A stretch of DNA of 32,649 bases from a virus. Below the pieces are notes generated by a model. The model saw nothing but the letters and a program-made list of their open reading frames with translations. It did not search any database and was not told where the DNA came from. The stretch spans positions 1 to 32,649 of the IMG/VR virus record IMGVR_UViG_3300028274_000028. The stretch is one strand, 5' to 3'. This document shows, piece by piece, positions 6,237-12,648 of the stretch (positions within the stretch are counted from its first letter, which is position 1; every line of letters starts with the position of its first letter). The translations under genes and the position numbers were made by a program.

Positions 6237-6574
6237 GAAACCTAGCCATAGCAGTAATACTTTTGCTAATGACAGTTGGACACGCACGGGCTATCACAGT
6301 AACCTACACATGGACTGAACCAACAACAGGGACACCAGTAGTTTATTATGAAGTAGGACTACGAGTGAACAGCGGAGACTGGGAGTCATTCGGGACTACA
6401 ATTAACCCGACACTAACTCAGGACATGCCAGTAGGTGTATCACTTATTAGAGTTCGTGGTGTAGATGAGTTTGGGAGAGCTGGGGTGTGGTCAACTGAGA
6501 GTGAGCCATTTATTGACATGGGCGCACCGGGTGGCTGTGGTATCATAAACAGAATCATTGAAGAATTAAACTAA
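6233..6574 (+). CDS. secreted fibronectin-like beta-sandwich protein
   Basis: 113 residues. A clear Sec signal peptide (basic start, LAIAVILLLMTVG core, cleavage likely after AHARA-type residues near 20) precedes one beta-rich domain resembling fibronectin type III (VTYTWTEPTTGTPVVYYEVG, then LIRVRGVDEFGRAGVWS). A secreted early protein is unusual for this arm; it could act in the periplasm or at the surface, for example in altering adsorption, but this is only inference. Translation is coupled by ATGA to the zinc-ribbon gene. Confidence 0.6.
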   Translation: MRNLAIAVILLLMTVGHARAITVTYTWTEPTTGTPVVYYEVGLRVNSGDWESFGTTINPTLTQDMPVGVSLIRVRGVDEFGRAGVWSTESEPFIDMGAPGGCGIINRIIEELN

Positions 6575-6648
6575 AAGCTCACTCAGCGCAAACAGCCAAG
6601 CTGGAGGTAGCAAGGCTTCGACCGAGAGATTATTCACGTTGCATAGGT

Positions 6649-6665
6649 AGCATAACAGGACTTAA
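6649..6665 (+). repeat. 17-bp leader repeat, copy 2
   Basis: Identical to 1698-1714 (AGCATAACAGGACTTAA) and again followed by GGGAGG and a small gene. Confidence 0.7.
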
Positions 6666-6676
6666 GGGAGGACGGG

Positions 6677-6790
6677 ATGAACAGCAAATATAAGGAGAAC
6701 ACAATGACAAATAAAGACAGGGTTCTAGTTATAGGCGGTATGTTGCTAAGTGCGACTTCGGTAATAGCCTTGATAGTTTACTACTTTTAA
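6677..6790 (+). CDS. 37-residue membrane peptide
   Basis: Single hydrophobic segment (VLVIGGMLLSATSVIALIVYY) at the C-terminus. GGGAGG precedes ATG 6677; a second ATG at 6704 with AAGGAG would give a 28-residue form. Similar in kind to the small membrane ORFs at 968 and 1227. Function unknown. Confidence 0.45.
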   Translation: MNSKYKENTMTNKDRVLVIGGMLLSATSVIALIVYYF

Positions 6791-6803
6791 CAAGGAGTGA
6801 TTA

Positions 6804-7787
6804 GTGCCAGCATATAAAATAAAACTTGGAGCAGTACACGCTGACTATTTTAGAGGATGCGTGTTACAAGACATGACTAAAACAGAAGCAAGCAAAGCGG
6901 TGAAGGGTCACTTTGAACTACCTCACACGGTAGCATCTATCTCACGCACACTGCCTGACCTAGTTAAAGAACTAGATTCACTGCCAGATGTGCCAAATCT
7001 CCTCCCTCCTGAACTTATAGTACCATACCAAGACTGCATGATACTTGGAGATTGCCATGCACCATACATTAATAAGAAGGCTTTCGTAGACGCTATGACT
7101 CAGGCTAAGGAGAGAGGGCTGAAAGTCTGCATACTCAATGGTGACTTTATTGATGCTGATTGGGCGAGTCACTGGGAGACAAGCTATGTAGGTAGGTCAG
7201 TTCCAGAGACAGAGAGAGCGAGACGAGTTATCTATGAATACCTACGGGTGCTATATAATACATTTGATATTATCTATGTCGTGCTAGGCAACCATGATTA
7301 TCGTATTATTAGAAAGCTGGATGGAGCTGTACCGTTTAGCTCAATACTCCAAATGTACCTTGTGCCATCTAACGACTGGCGAGATAAAGACGGCAGTGAG
7401 CCACCCAACTTGATGAAAAAGTTCACCATCACTGAGAGATACTACATGATTATGGAGGGTAGCCCTGTTGGTGATTGGAGATACTCGCATCAAAAAGGTT
7501 ACTCCAAGATACCTGGCAGAGTAGCTATCGCACTAGCAGATAAGTACAATGTCAATGTTGTATCTGGTCACAGCCATCACTTGTTTAGTGGTGTATCTAC
7601 AACCATGAATCCATACCTAGCTATTGAGGGTGGCAGTATGTTTGACCAAAAGAAAGTTGAGTACAAGTGCATGAGGGATAGTGCATACCCATCTACAACT
7701 ATAGGCTGGGTGACTGTTGAGGGTGGCATGCCTCAGCTCTACCAATGGGAAATGATTTACAGGGAACAAATAAGGAGAGGTGAGTGA
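6804..7787 (+). CDS. calcineurin-like metallophosphoesterase
   Basis: 327 residues from a GTG with AAGGAG upstream. All metallophosphoesterase metal-binding motifs are present: GDCH (82-85), NGDFID (112-117), LGNHD (161-165) and SGHSHH (254-259). The first 65 residues form an extra region that looks helical (TKTEASKAVKGHF), possibly a DNA-binding extension. The fold hydrolyses phosphomono- or diesters using two metal ions; phage members act on nucleic acids, nucleotides or protein phosphates and the substrate cannot be read from sequence. It lies in the DNA-metabolism segment and overlaps the RuvC-like gene start by 4 nt, suggesting joint action in DNA processing (inference). Confidence 0.85.
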   Translation: MPAYKIKLGAVHADYFRGCVLQDMTKTEASKAVKGHFELPHTVASISRTLPDLVKELDSLPDVPNLLPPELIVPYQDCMILGDCHAPYINKKAFVDAMTQAKERGLKVCILNGDFIDADWASHWETSYVGRSVPETERARRVIYEYLRVLYNTFDIIYVVLGNHDYRIIRKLDGAVPFSSILQMYLVPSNDWRDKDGSEPPNLMKKFTITERYYMIMEGSPVGDWRYSHQKGYSKIPGRVAIALADKYNVNVVSGHSHHLFSGVSTTMNPYLAIEGGSMFDQKKVEYKCMRDSAYPSTTIGWVTVEGGMPQLYQWEMIYREQIRRGE

Positions 7788-8287
7788 AATACATAGGAGT
7801 TGACCCCTCACTTAACGCAACTGGAGCTGTGCTTCTTAATGGAGCTAAGATACAACAGCCCAAATGTATTAAGGTCAAAGCTAAAACAAAACATGGTGAT
7901 GCCATACAGCTTGAACATAGGTTTGAGGCAATCATACATGAGATGAAATGGTACTTCTCGGTTGGCGATGTACTGTGCATAGAGGAGAATGTTCTCAACA
8001 AGAAGTTTGTAAACATATCCACCTTGCACCAAGCACAGCTTATAGGAGCAATCATTCATCACGCAGTTACAAAAGGATTAGAAGTAGTGAGGGTAAAACC
8101 CAAGCAAGGCAAGAAGTCTCTAGCTGGTATAGGCAACGCAGATAAGACTGCAATGGTTACTGCGTCAAGAGCGTATGTTACTCCAACTGGAGTTGACTAC
8201 AAAGATAAAGCAATAGCAGACGCAATCGGAATAGCTTTAGCAGGAAGGACTATATATGAAACCACCAAGCTCACTACAAAAAAATGA
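7784..8287 (+). CDS. RuvC-like Holliday junction resolvase
   Basis: 167 residues, near the usual RuvC size. The RNase H-fold acidic residues appear in order: IGVDPSLNATG (Asp7), LCIEEN (Glu near 68) and the C-terminal DKAIADAIGIALAG. K/G-rich KPKQGKKSLAG lies between, as in DNA-contacting RuvC loops. Such enzymes resolve branched DNA before packaging, which fits Erf-mediated recombination upstream. GTG start overlaps the previous stop; AAGGAG lies upstream. The 3' end overlaps the sigma factor start by 32 nt. Confidence 0.85.
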   Translation: MKYIGVDPSLNATGAVLLNGAKIQQPKCIKVKAKTKHGDAIQLEHRFEAIIHEMKWYFSVGDVLCIEENVLNKKFVNISTLHQAQLIGAIIHHAVTKGLEVVRVKPKQGKKSLAGIGNADKTAMVTASRAYVTPTGVDYKDKAIADAIGIALAGRTIYETTKLTTKK

Positions 8288-9125
8288 CAAGAAACCAACA
8301 AGCATGGATATTTATTTCAAAGAAATAGATGCCTACCCAATACTCACCATTCAACAAGAGTGTGAGTTAGCTCGCAGTATCCGCAGGGGTGACAAGGAGG
8401 CACTAGACAGGCTAGTTAATTCCAACCTGCGGTTTGTAGTTACCGTTGCCAAGAAGTTTACCAACTTTGGTATTCCACTTGAGGACTTAATATGTGAGGG
8501 CAACATGGGACTCATTCGTGCTGCTCAAACATTTGATGAAACTAAAGAGTTAAAGTTTATATCCTATGCTGTTTGGTGGATAAAGAGGTCAATCCATAAA
8601 GCGATTGGCGACTATTCAAAAGCTGTCAGGATGCCACTTGACAAGTCTCAAGTGGTAAACAAAACCAAAAAAGTATCTGGCGTATTGCTACAAAAACTAC
8701 AACGAGAGCCGACTAGGGAGGAGATTGCAAAAGAGCTTGGTGTTTCAGTCAGCGTAATAAACGACACAGCTCCGCTTCTTAGTGACGGACTGTCGCTTGA
8801 TGATTTTGTGGGCAACGAAGATGGGGATACATTCTTAGACTTCCTTGAGGATACGTCAGGACACTTGCCAGACCATGCACTCGCTGTCGAAAGCCTTAAC
8901 GATTGTATTGAGCTGATGCTCTGCGACTTGACACCCAAAGAGGCGCGGGTGTTGAAGCTATACTACGGACTTGAGGGCAATGACGCTTTGGAGTTCAAGA
9001 GTATAGGGATAATGCTAGGCTTGAGCGGTAGTCGTATTCAACAAATCAAGGAAGATGCCCTAGAGAAGATAAGAACACTTAGGGCGTTTGGATATATGCA
9101 ATCTTATGACGATTCAATGGTTTAA
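8256..9125 (+). CDS. phage-encoded RpoD-type sigma-70 factor
   Basis: 289 residues containing regions 1.2, 2, 3 and 4 but no region 1.1. Region 1.2 is DIYFKEIDAYPILT (18-31). Region 2 runs from LRFVVTVAKKF to FISYAVWWIKRSIHKAI (58-117), with the strand-opening aromatics Tyr104, Trp107 and Trp108 kept. Region 3 includes QREPTREEIAKELGVS (149-164). Region 4 ends in the helix-turn-helix LGLSGSRIQQIKEDALEKIR (255-274). Residues that read the promoter differ from consensus: WWIKRSIH replaces WWIRQAIT in 2.4, and SGSRIQQ replaces TRERVRQ in 4.2. It should bind host core RNA polymerase and direct it to phage promoters, most likely late ones. AGGA-type site before ATG; start overlaps the resolvase gene. 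Confidence 0.92.
   Translation: MKPPSSLQKNDKKPTSMDIYFKEIDAYPILTIQQECELARSIRRGDKEALDRLVNSNLRFVVTVAKKFTNFGIPLEDLICEGNMGLIRAAQTFDETKELKFISYAVWWIKRSIHKAIGDYSKAVRMPLDKSQVVNKTKKVSGVLLQKLQREPTREEIAKELGVSVSVINDTAPLLSDGLSLDDFVGNEDGDTFLDFLEDTSGHLPDHALAVESLNDCIELMLCDLTPKEARVLKLYYGLEGNDALEFKSIGIMLGLSGSRIQQIKEDALEKIRTLRAFGYMQSYDDSMV
9043..9059 (+). repeat. 17-bp direct repeat, copy 1 (inside sigma gene)
   Basis: AAATCAAGGAAGATGCC, coding for part of QIKEDAL in sigma region 4. Identical copy at 10011-10027, just past the methyltransferase. Confidence 0.8.
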
Positions 9126-9140
9126 TTAAAGGAGTGAAAT

Positions 9141-9299
9141 ATGAAAGTCATCAAAGTAACGAAAGAGTATTTTCAGACAGAAGATGAAAAGGTTTATTTC
9201 TTCGAGCCTTTGGAAAAAGAAATATCCGTTGAGGATATGCAGAAGATTGTGGACGCAAACGAGAAATTAGTTAAGGAGTTGAAAGATGGTAAAGATTGA
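9141..9299 (+). CDS. small hypothetical protein before the methyltransferase
   Basis: 52 residues, charged and helical (VEDMQKIVDANEKLVKELKD), with AAAGGAG before the ATG. Its last codons contain the AAGGAG site of the next gene and overlap it by 14 nt. It shares the repeat-bounded segment with the methyltransferase and may have arrived with it. Confidence 0.55.
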   Translation: MKVIKVTKEYFQTEDEKVYFFEPLEKEISVEDMQKIVDANEKLVKELKDGKD

Positions 9300-10011
9300 A
9301 TTGATGCAAGGTGATTGCCTTGAAGTGATGGATAAACTGATAGCAGAGGGTGTAATAGTTGATGCAATAATAACAGACCCTCCTTATGGGACAACAGCGT
9401 GCAAATGGGATAGTGTTATTCCTTTTGATGAGATGTGGAAAAGACTAAACAAACTAATAAAACCAAATGGTGCTATAGTTCTTTTTGGTAGTGAGCCTTT
9501 TAGTAGTGCTTTGAGAATGAGTAATATTAAAAACTATAAGTATGATTGGATTTGGAGAAAGCCTCAAGGGGTGAATCCATTCTTATCTAAAAAACAACCA
9601 CTAAATGATATTGAATCTGTTAGTGTTTTTTATAGAAAGCAGTGTGTATATAATCCACAAAAAACAAGTGGAAAACCTTACTCAATAACAAGAGATAAAA
9701 AAGATAGGACTTTTGAGATACAGAATGTAAAATCAAAAACAACTACAACAATAAATAATGGAGATAGGTTACCAAAAAGGGTGCTAGACTTCAAACAACA
9801 AAGAGGTTTCCACCCAACGCAAAAACCAGTAGCACTAATGGAGTATGTAATAAAAACATATACAAATGAGGGTGAGTTAGTTTTAGACTTTACTATGGGT
9901 AGTGGAACGACAGGAGTAGCTTGCAAGAACCTAAACCGTAAATTTATTGGAATAGAACTCGATGAAGCATACTTTGAGATTGCAGAGAAGCGAATCAATG
10001 AAAATCTATAA
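9286..10011 (+). CDS. beta-class DNA N4-cytosine/N6-adenine methyltransferase
   Basis: 241 residues. Motif IV DPPY (31-34) comes first and the SAM-binding motif I DFTMGSGTTG (201-210) last, with FHPTQKP (175-181) before it: the beta-class order. The middle (about 100-165) is the variable, target-recognising part. It would methylate phage DNA to evade host restriction; target sequence and whether the base is adenine or cytosine cannot be decided. The gene is visibly more AT-rich than its neighbours (long runs of AAA/AAT codons) and the segment is bracketed by a 17-bp direct repeat, both pointing to recent acquisition. No restriction endonuclease is nearby. Confidence 0.9.
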   Translation: MVKIELMQGDCLEVMDKLIAEGVIVDAIITDPPYGTTACKWDSVIPFDEMWKRLNKLIKPNGAIVLFGSEPFSSALRMSNIKNYKYDWIWRKPQGVNPFLSKKQPLNDIESVSVFYRKQCVYNPQKTSGKPYSITRDKKDRTFEIQNVKSKTTTTINNGDRLPKRVLDFKQQRGFHPTQKPVALMEYVIKTYTNEGELVLDFTMGSGTTGVACKNLNRKFIGIELDEAYFEIAEKRINENL

Positions 10012-10027
10012 AATCAAGGAAGATGCC
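10011..10027 (+). repeat. 17-bp direct repeat, copy 2
   Basis: Begins in the last base of the methyltransferase stop and repeats 9043-9059 exactly. Downstream, one frame continues IKEDALKMKKR, echoing sigma IKEDALEKIR. Confidence 0.8.
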
Positions 10028-10044
10028 TTGAAAATGAAGAAGCG

Positions 10045-10119
10045 ATGTATGACGCAGTTATACAAGGCAATGATAACCACTTAATTGAATTGGTTGAAAA
10101 AGGAGTTAATAAAATATGA
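10045..10119 (+). CDS. doubtful 24-residue ORF
   Basis: MYDAVIQGNDNHLIELVEKG followed by VNKI looks like natural protein and faintly like the start of an ankyrin repeat. It could be the remnant of a longer gene cut by the insertion event at the 17-bp repeat. Stop overlaps the next ATG (ATGA). Confidence 0.3.
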   Translation: MYDAVIQGNDNHLIELVEKGVNKI

Positions 10120-10415
10120 AATGGATAGAAACAACAGACCGAAACAATCCTCTTTCTTGTTTGGGCGAATATTGCATGGATATACCGTGGCTTGAACACT
10201 CTACAAATGCAGGGATGGCGTATTACTCTGTCCGAAAAGATGTTTCGGGATTATGGGAAGCAATGTTCTGGCATGGAAATAGAGGGCACTCTGTGGGCAA
10301 GCCGGATAAGACAGAAATTGAGGCAAAAGCAGAATGCCTTGAACATCTGAAAAGAATGTACTCTGGATTTTCTGTTTTAATAGGTAAAATTTTAGGTGAC
10401 TGTGATGAGAACTAA
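10116..10415 (+). CDS. hypothetical protein
   Basis: 99 residues with AAAAAGGAG before the ATG. The pattern AMFWHGNRGHSVGKPDKTEI followed by EAKAECLEHLKRM resembles small phage proteins with a beta-hairpin then a helix. No function recognised. It lies between two methyltransferase loci. Confidence 0.6.
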   Translation: MKWIETTDRNNPLSCLGEYCMDIPWLEHSTNAGMAYYSVRKDVSGLWEAMFWHGNRGHSVGKPDKTEIEAKAECLEHLKRMYSGFSVLIGKILGDCDEN

Positions 10416-10420
10416 AACAT

Positions 10421-10447
10421 TAAATCAAAACAACTGAGTTTGATTTA
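10421..10447 (+). promoter_or_regulatory. inverted repeat upstream of the overlapping methyltransferase
   Basis: TAAATCAAA (10421-10429) and TTTGATTTA (10439-10447) form exact 9-bp arms around a 9-nt loop, 22 nt before the start codons. Too AU-rich for a strong terminator; an operator or translation-control hairpin is more likely. Confidence 0.5.
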
Positions 10448-10469
10448 GGCAGTTAACAAAAGGATAACA

Positions 10470-11072
10470 ATGTATGAGTTGGCACTATTTGCAGGAGCGG
10501 GGGGCGGCATCATCGGAGGCATGTTGCACGGGTGGCGAACCATTGGCGCAGTTGAAATCGAAGACTACCCACGCAGAGTTTTATTGCAACGGCAAGCTGA
10601 CGGAATCCTACCTGCGTTCCCTATCTGGGACGACATCTGCACCTTTAGAATCGACAACCAAGAGTGTACCGAGTTCATCAAAGCAATGCAAGGAATCAGA
10701 GAACAGCTTGTTATCACAGGCGGATTCCCATGCCAAGACATCTCAGTTGCAGGAGCAGGGGCAGGAATCGAGGGGGCAAAATCAGGACTCTGGTCAGAAA
10801 TGGCACGAGTTATTTGTGAGATACGACCTAGAGAGGCGTACATGGAGAACTCACCAATGCTTGTTTCAAGAGGACTTGCCGTGGTCATCAGTGACCTTGC
10901 CGAAATGGGGTATGCTGCAAAATGGGGTGTGCTGGGAGCTGATAAACTGGGAGGATGGCATAAGCGCAATAGAATCTGGATTAGAGCGACAAGTGTTTCC
11001 TACTCCGACAACGATGGACAAGCTTCCGCCAAAGAGCGAGAGTGCGCTGAAAAAGGAAGCAACGCAAGCTAG
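10470..11072 (+). CDS. C5-cytosine methyltransferase, catalytic part (frame A)
   Basis: 200 residues with the catalytic half of a C5-cytosine methyltransferase: motif I LALFAGAGGG (4-13), acidic motif II VEIEDY (28-33), motif IV GGFPCQDIS with catalytic Cys88, the following AGAGAGIEGAKSGLW typical of the family, motif VI MENS (125-128) and motif VIII HKRNRIWIRA (164-173). The frame then stops; the target-recognition domain and motifs IX-X are absent. These appear in frame B (10474-11976), which overlaps nearly all of this gene. AAAAGGA lies 5 nt upstream. Alone it should be inactive; it most likely forms an active enzyme with the frame B product, like known two-polypeptide enzymes such as M.AquI. 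A +1 frameshift fusion is the other option. Confidence 0.85.
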   Translation: MYELALFAGAGGGIIGGMLHGWRTIGAVEIEDYPRRVLLQRQADGILPAFPIWDDICTFRIDNQECTEFIKAMQGIREQLVITGGFPCQDISVAGAGAGIEGAKSGLWSEMARVICEIRPREAYMENSPMLVSRGLAVVISDLAEMGYAAKWGVLGADKLGGWHKRNRIWIRATSVSYSDNDGQASAKERECAEKGSNAS

Positions 11073-11976
11073 ACCGGGTAGAAACAAACCAGCTAACCTG
11101 AGAGACTGTGTACACCCGCACCAGATTGAGGCGTGGGATAATCACCAGAAAAAACAACGGCAGATGTGGCATACGCCAACAACGACAGCAAGCAAGCAAT
11201 ATGAGAAGAGATATCCAGATGGTGGTGTTAGAAAACATCCAATTCCAAATCTCAATGCAGAAGTTGAGGAGGGAATACCATATTCGGAGCAGGTGAAAAA
11301 TAGGTTGAAGTTTCCTACGCCAACAGTGTCCGATGTTGAGGGCGGTATAGTCAAGAATGTTGAGCTACATGAAGGCTCATTCAGCAGGAAAAACAAAGAG
11401 GGTGTTAGGTGGGGAGTAAAGTTGCGTGACGCTATTCACCATCTGGAGGATAAAAAATTATATCCAACACCGACCTGCCAAGAGTGTGAGCATCCAGATG
11501 CAACTCTGACTGATACTGGAAGAAGATTGTCAAAAGATGGCAACAGTAGTCATAGTTTGAATCTATCTGACACAGTTAAAAAATATCCTACACCAGCAGC
11601 AAGAGATTACAAGGGAGCAAGGCTGCCAGATACAATAGCAAGGACTGGCAGAAACCCAGAGACTAATTCGTTACCCGATTGCGTAGAAAATAAAGCAGAA
11701 TCAACAGCAGTGTTGAATCCTGATTGGGTCGAATGGTTAATGGGCTGGCCTATTGGCTGGACTGATTTGAAGCCATTATCCAGAGAGGCTTTTAATCAGT
11801 GGAAAGAGTCAGTTATTGACGGCAGTTTTTGGAGAGAAGATATTGCGGACATTAGTGATATTGATAGAGTAACAACGAAAAAGACAGACAGAGTTGCGAG
11901 ACTGAAGGCAATCGGTAATGGTCAGGTAGCAATTTGCGCTACTGTGGCCTGGCCTTTATTGAAGACCAGTGAGTGA
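10474..11976 (+). CDS. overlapping-frame methyltransferase partner with PTP repeats (frame B)
   Basis: 500 residues in the +1 frame relative to the catalytic gene, open from an ATG 4 nt after the other start; one AAGGA site is at workable distance from both. Residues 1-100 look like low-complexity overprinted sequence. From about 105 (SGQKWHELFVRYDLERRTWR, then LPKWGMLQNGVCWEL) it resembles a family of proteins found beside phage Dcm-like enzymes. Five repeats follow, roughly 40-58 residues apart: FPTPT, WHTPT, FPTPT, YPTPT, YPTPA. The C-terminus has NPDWVEWLMGWPIGW (415-429) and RLKAIGNGQVAICAT (476-490), which matches C5-methyltransferase motif X. It probably supplies target recognition and motif X. 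An internal start (TTG 10708 or ATG 10912) would give a shorter form. Confidence 0.75.
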   Translation: MSWHYLQERGAASSEACCTGGEPLAQLKSKTTHAEFYCNGKLTESYLRSLSGTTSAPLESTTKSVPSSSKQCKESENSLLSQADSHAKTSQLQEQGQESRGQNQDSGQKWHELFVRYDLERRTWRTHQCLFQEDLPWSSVTLPKWGMLQNGVCWELINWEDGISAIESGLERQVFPTPTTMDKLPPKSESALKKEATQARPGRNKPANLRDCVHPHQIEAWDNHQKKQRQMWHTPTTTASKQYEKRYPDGGVRKHPIPNLNAEVEEGIPYSEQVKNRLKFPTPTVSDVEGGIVKNVELHEGSFSRKNKEGVRWGVKLRDAIHHLEDKKLYPTPTCQECEHPDATLTDTGRRLSKDGNSSHSLNLSDTVKKYPTPAARDYKGARLPDTIARTGRNPETNSLPDCVENKAESTAVLNPDWVEWLMGWPIGWTDLKPLSREAFNQWKESVIDGSFWREDIADISDIDRVTTKKTDRVARLKAIGNGQVAICATVAWPLLKTSE

Positions 11977-11980
11977 TATT

Positions 11981-12001
11981 TGCTACTTAACAGCAGTAGC
12001 A
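11981..12001. terminator. weak hairpin at the convergent gene junction
   Basis: TGCTAC (11981-11986) and GTAGCA (11996-12001) form a 6-bp stem around 9 nt exactly where the two arms meet. No clear U-tract on either strand, so termination is only a possibility. Confidence 0.25.
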
Positions 12002-12324
12002 CCGACCCACACTGATACACCCGCAACTGTGGTGACGAGAATACTATAAAGGAACTGTCTGCGTTTTTCAGCTTTCAGTTCCTTTTCTCTTTCAACATAA
12101 AACAGCTCAAGCCTATCAAGCTCCAGGGTATGAAAACTGTCCTGGTAAGCAGCCTCAATTTTCAGTACAGTTATATCGTACTCCTGCTTATCAACTAAGT
12201 TAAACAACTCAGTTGCTTCACTTCTCGATAGATCTTGCTCTTGACAGTATGCGTTTTCTACGCTCCTCGAAGTCGTCATCAAGCCTATCAACCAAAGTAT
12301 CAACAGCGTCCTTCTTATCCTCAT
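11983..12324 (-). CDS. putative outer spanin-like protein
   Basis: 113 residues: N-terminal signal-like segment (RTLLILWLIGLMTTS), an acidic helical middle (about 30-85) and a C-terminal membrane segment (FLYSILVTTVAGVSVWVGAT). The start at 12324 rather than 12372 is fixed by AAGGAG seven bases upstream, which lies inside the preceding spanin-like gene; the two overlap by 107 nt in different frames, as Rz/Rz1 pairs do. Cys near 28 (ENAYCQE) is not a good lipobox. Signal plus C-terminal TM also resembles unimolecular spanins. Last gene of the right arm; role in outer-membrane disruption is inferred from context. Confidence 0.5.
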   Translation of the reverse strand: MRIRRTLLILWLIGLMTTSRSVENAYCQEQDLSRSEATELFNLVDKQEYDITVLKIEAAYQDSFHTLELDRLELFYVEREKELKAEKRRQFLYSILVTTVAGVSVWVGATAVK

Positions 12325-12475
12325 CTTCAAGCTCCTTGAGTATTTCACGCCTACGCCATGACTCCCTGTCACTGGGGTGCTTGGGAGTTCTGCTTCTAAG
12401 TAAATATCCTACTACAGCAAAAGCAACCACTATCGCACCCCAAAACTTTTTAAGCCAAAGCAACACCGTTATCAC
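12218..12475 (-). CDS. putative inner-membrane spanin (Rz-like)
   Basis: 85 residues from a GTG that overlaps the holin stop (GTGA). One N-terminal membrane segment (FWGAIVVAFAVVGYLL) is followed by a highly charged helical tail (ILKELEDEDKKDAVDTLVDR, then LDDDFEERRKRILSRARS). This N-in membrane anchor plus periplasmic coiled coil is the plan of i-spanins, which join outer-membrane spanins to complete lysis of Gram-negative hosts. Position after endolysin and holin, and the overlapping second gene, support the call. Sequence identity to a named family was not recognised. Confidence 0.55.
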   Translation of the reverse strand: MITVLLWLKKFWGAIVVAFAVVGYLLRSRTPKHPSDRESWRRREILKELEDEDKKDAVDTLVDRLDDDFEERRKRILSRARSIEK

Positions 12476-12645
12476 GATGCCATATTCTTGTATTCAGCCC
12501 ATTTACCTGCAACAAATGTACCACTGACACCAATCAAGATTGCAGCCAGAGACTCACCGTTGATTGTGCCGAGCAGGTTGCCAATGAAAGCCATTGACAT
12601 TGCTGACATAGTAACCAATAGTTTTGTACTCTTTAACCATTCCAT
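12472..12645 (-). CDS. putative holin
   Basis: 57 residues (begins MEWLKSTKLLVTMSAMSMAF) with two hydrophobic segments separated by a short polar turn (GTINGES), then AAILIGVSGTFVAG and a charged tail. AAGGTGG stands before the ATG. Size, topology and position directly after the endolysin fit a small class II-type holin, which would permeabilize the inner membrane at lysis time. The preceding stop is only a few bases away and the stop overlaps the next GTG, so the cassette is translated as a unit. Confidence 0.65.
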   Translation of the reverse strand: MEWLKSTKLLVTMSAMSMAFIGNLLGTINGESLAAILIGVSGTFVAGKWAEYKNMAS

Positions 12646-12648
12646 CTT

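Noticed and set aside
10045-10119. Ankyrin-repeat gene
   Set aside because: Only 24 codons with faint similarity; too short to be more than a possible remnant.
10470-11976. A simple frameshift mutation or sequencing error inactivating one long methyltransferase gene
   Set aside because: Frame B is open along the whole of frame A and from about 10786 shows family-like sequence while frame A still encodes motifs VI and VIII. A plain indel would not leave two meaningful frames over the same 290 nt. A programmed +1 shift is not excluded.
12213-12527. 104-codon + strand frame rich in serine
   Set aside because: Shadow of the spanin-like genes; the runs of Ser come from antisense reading of charged codons.
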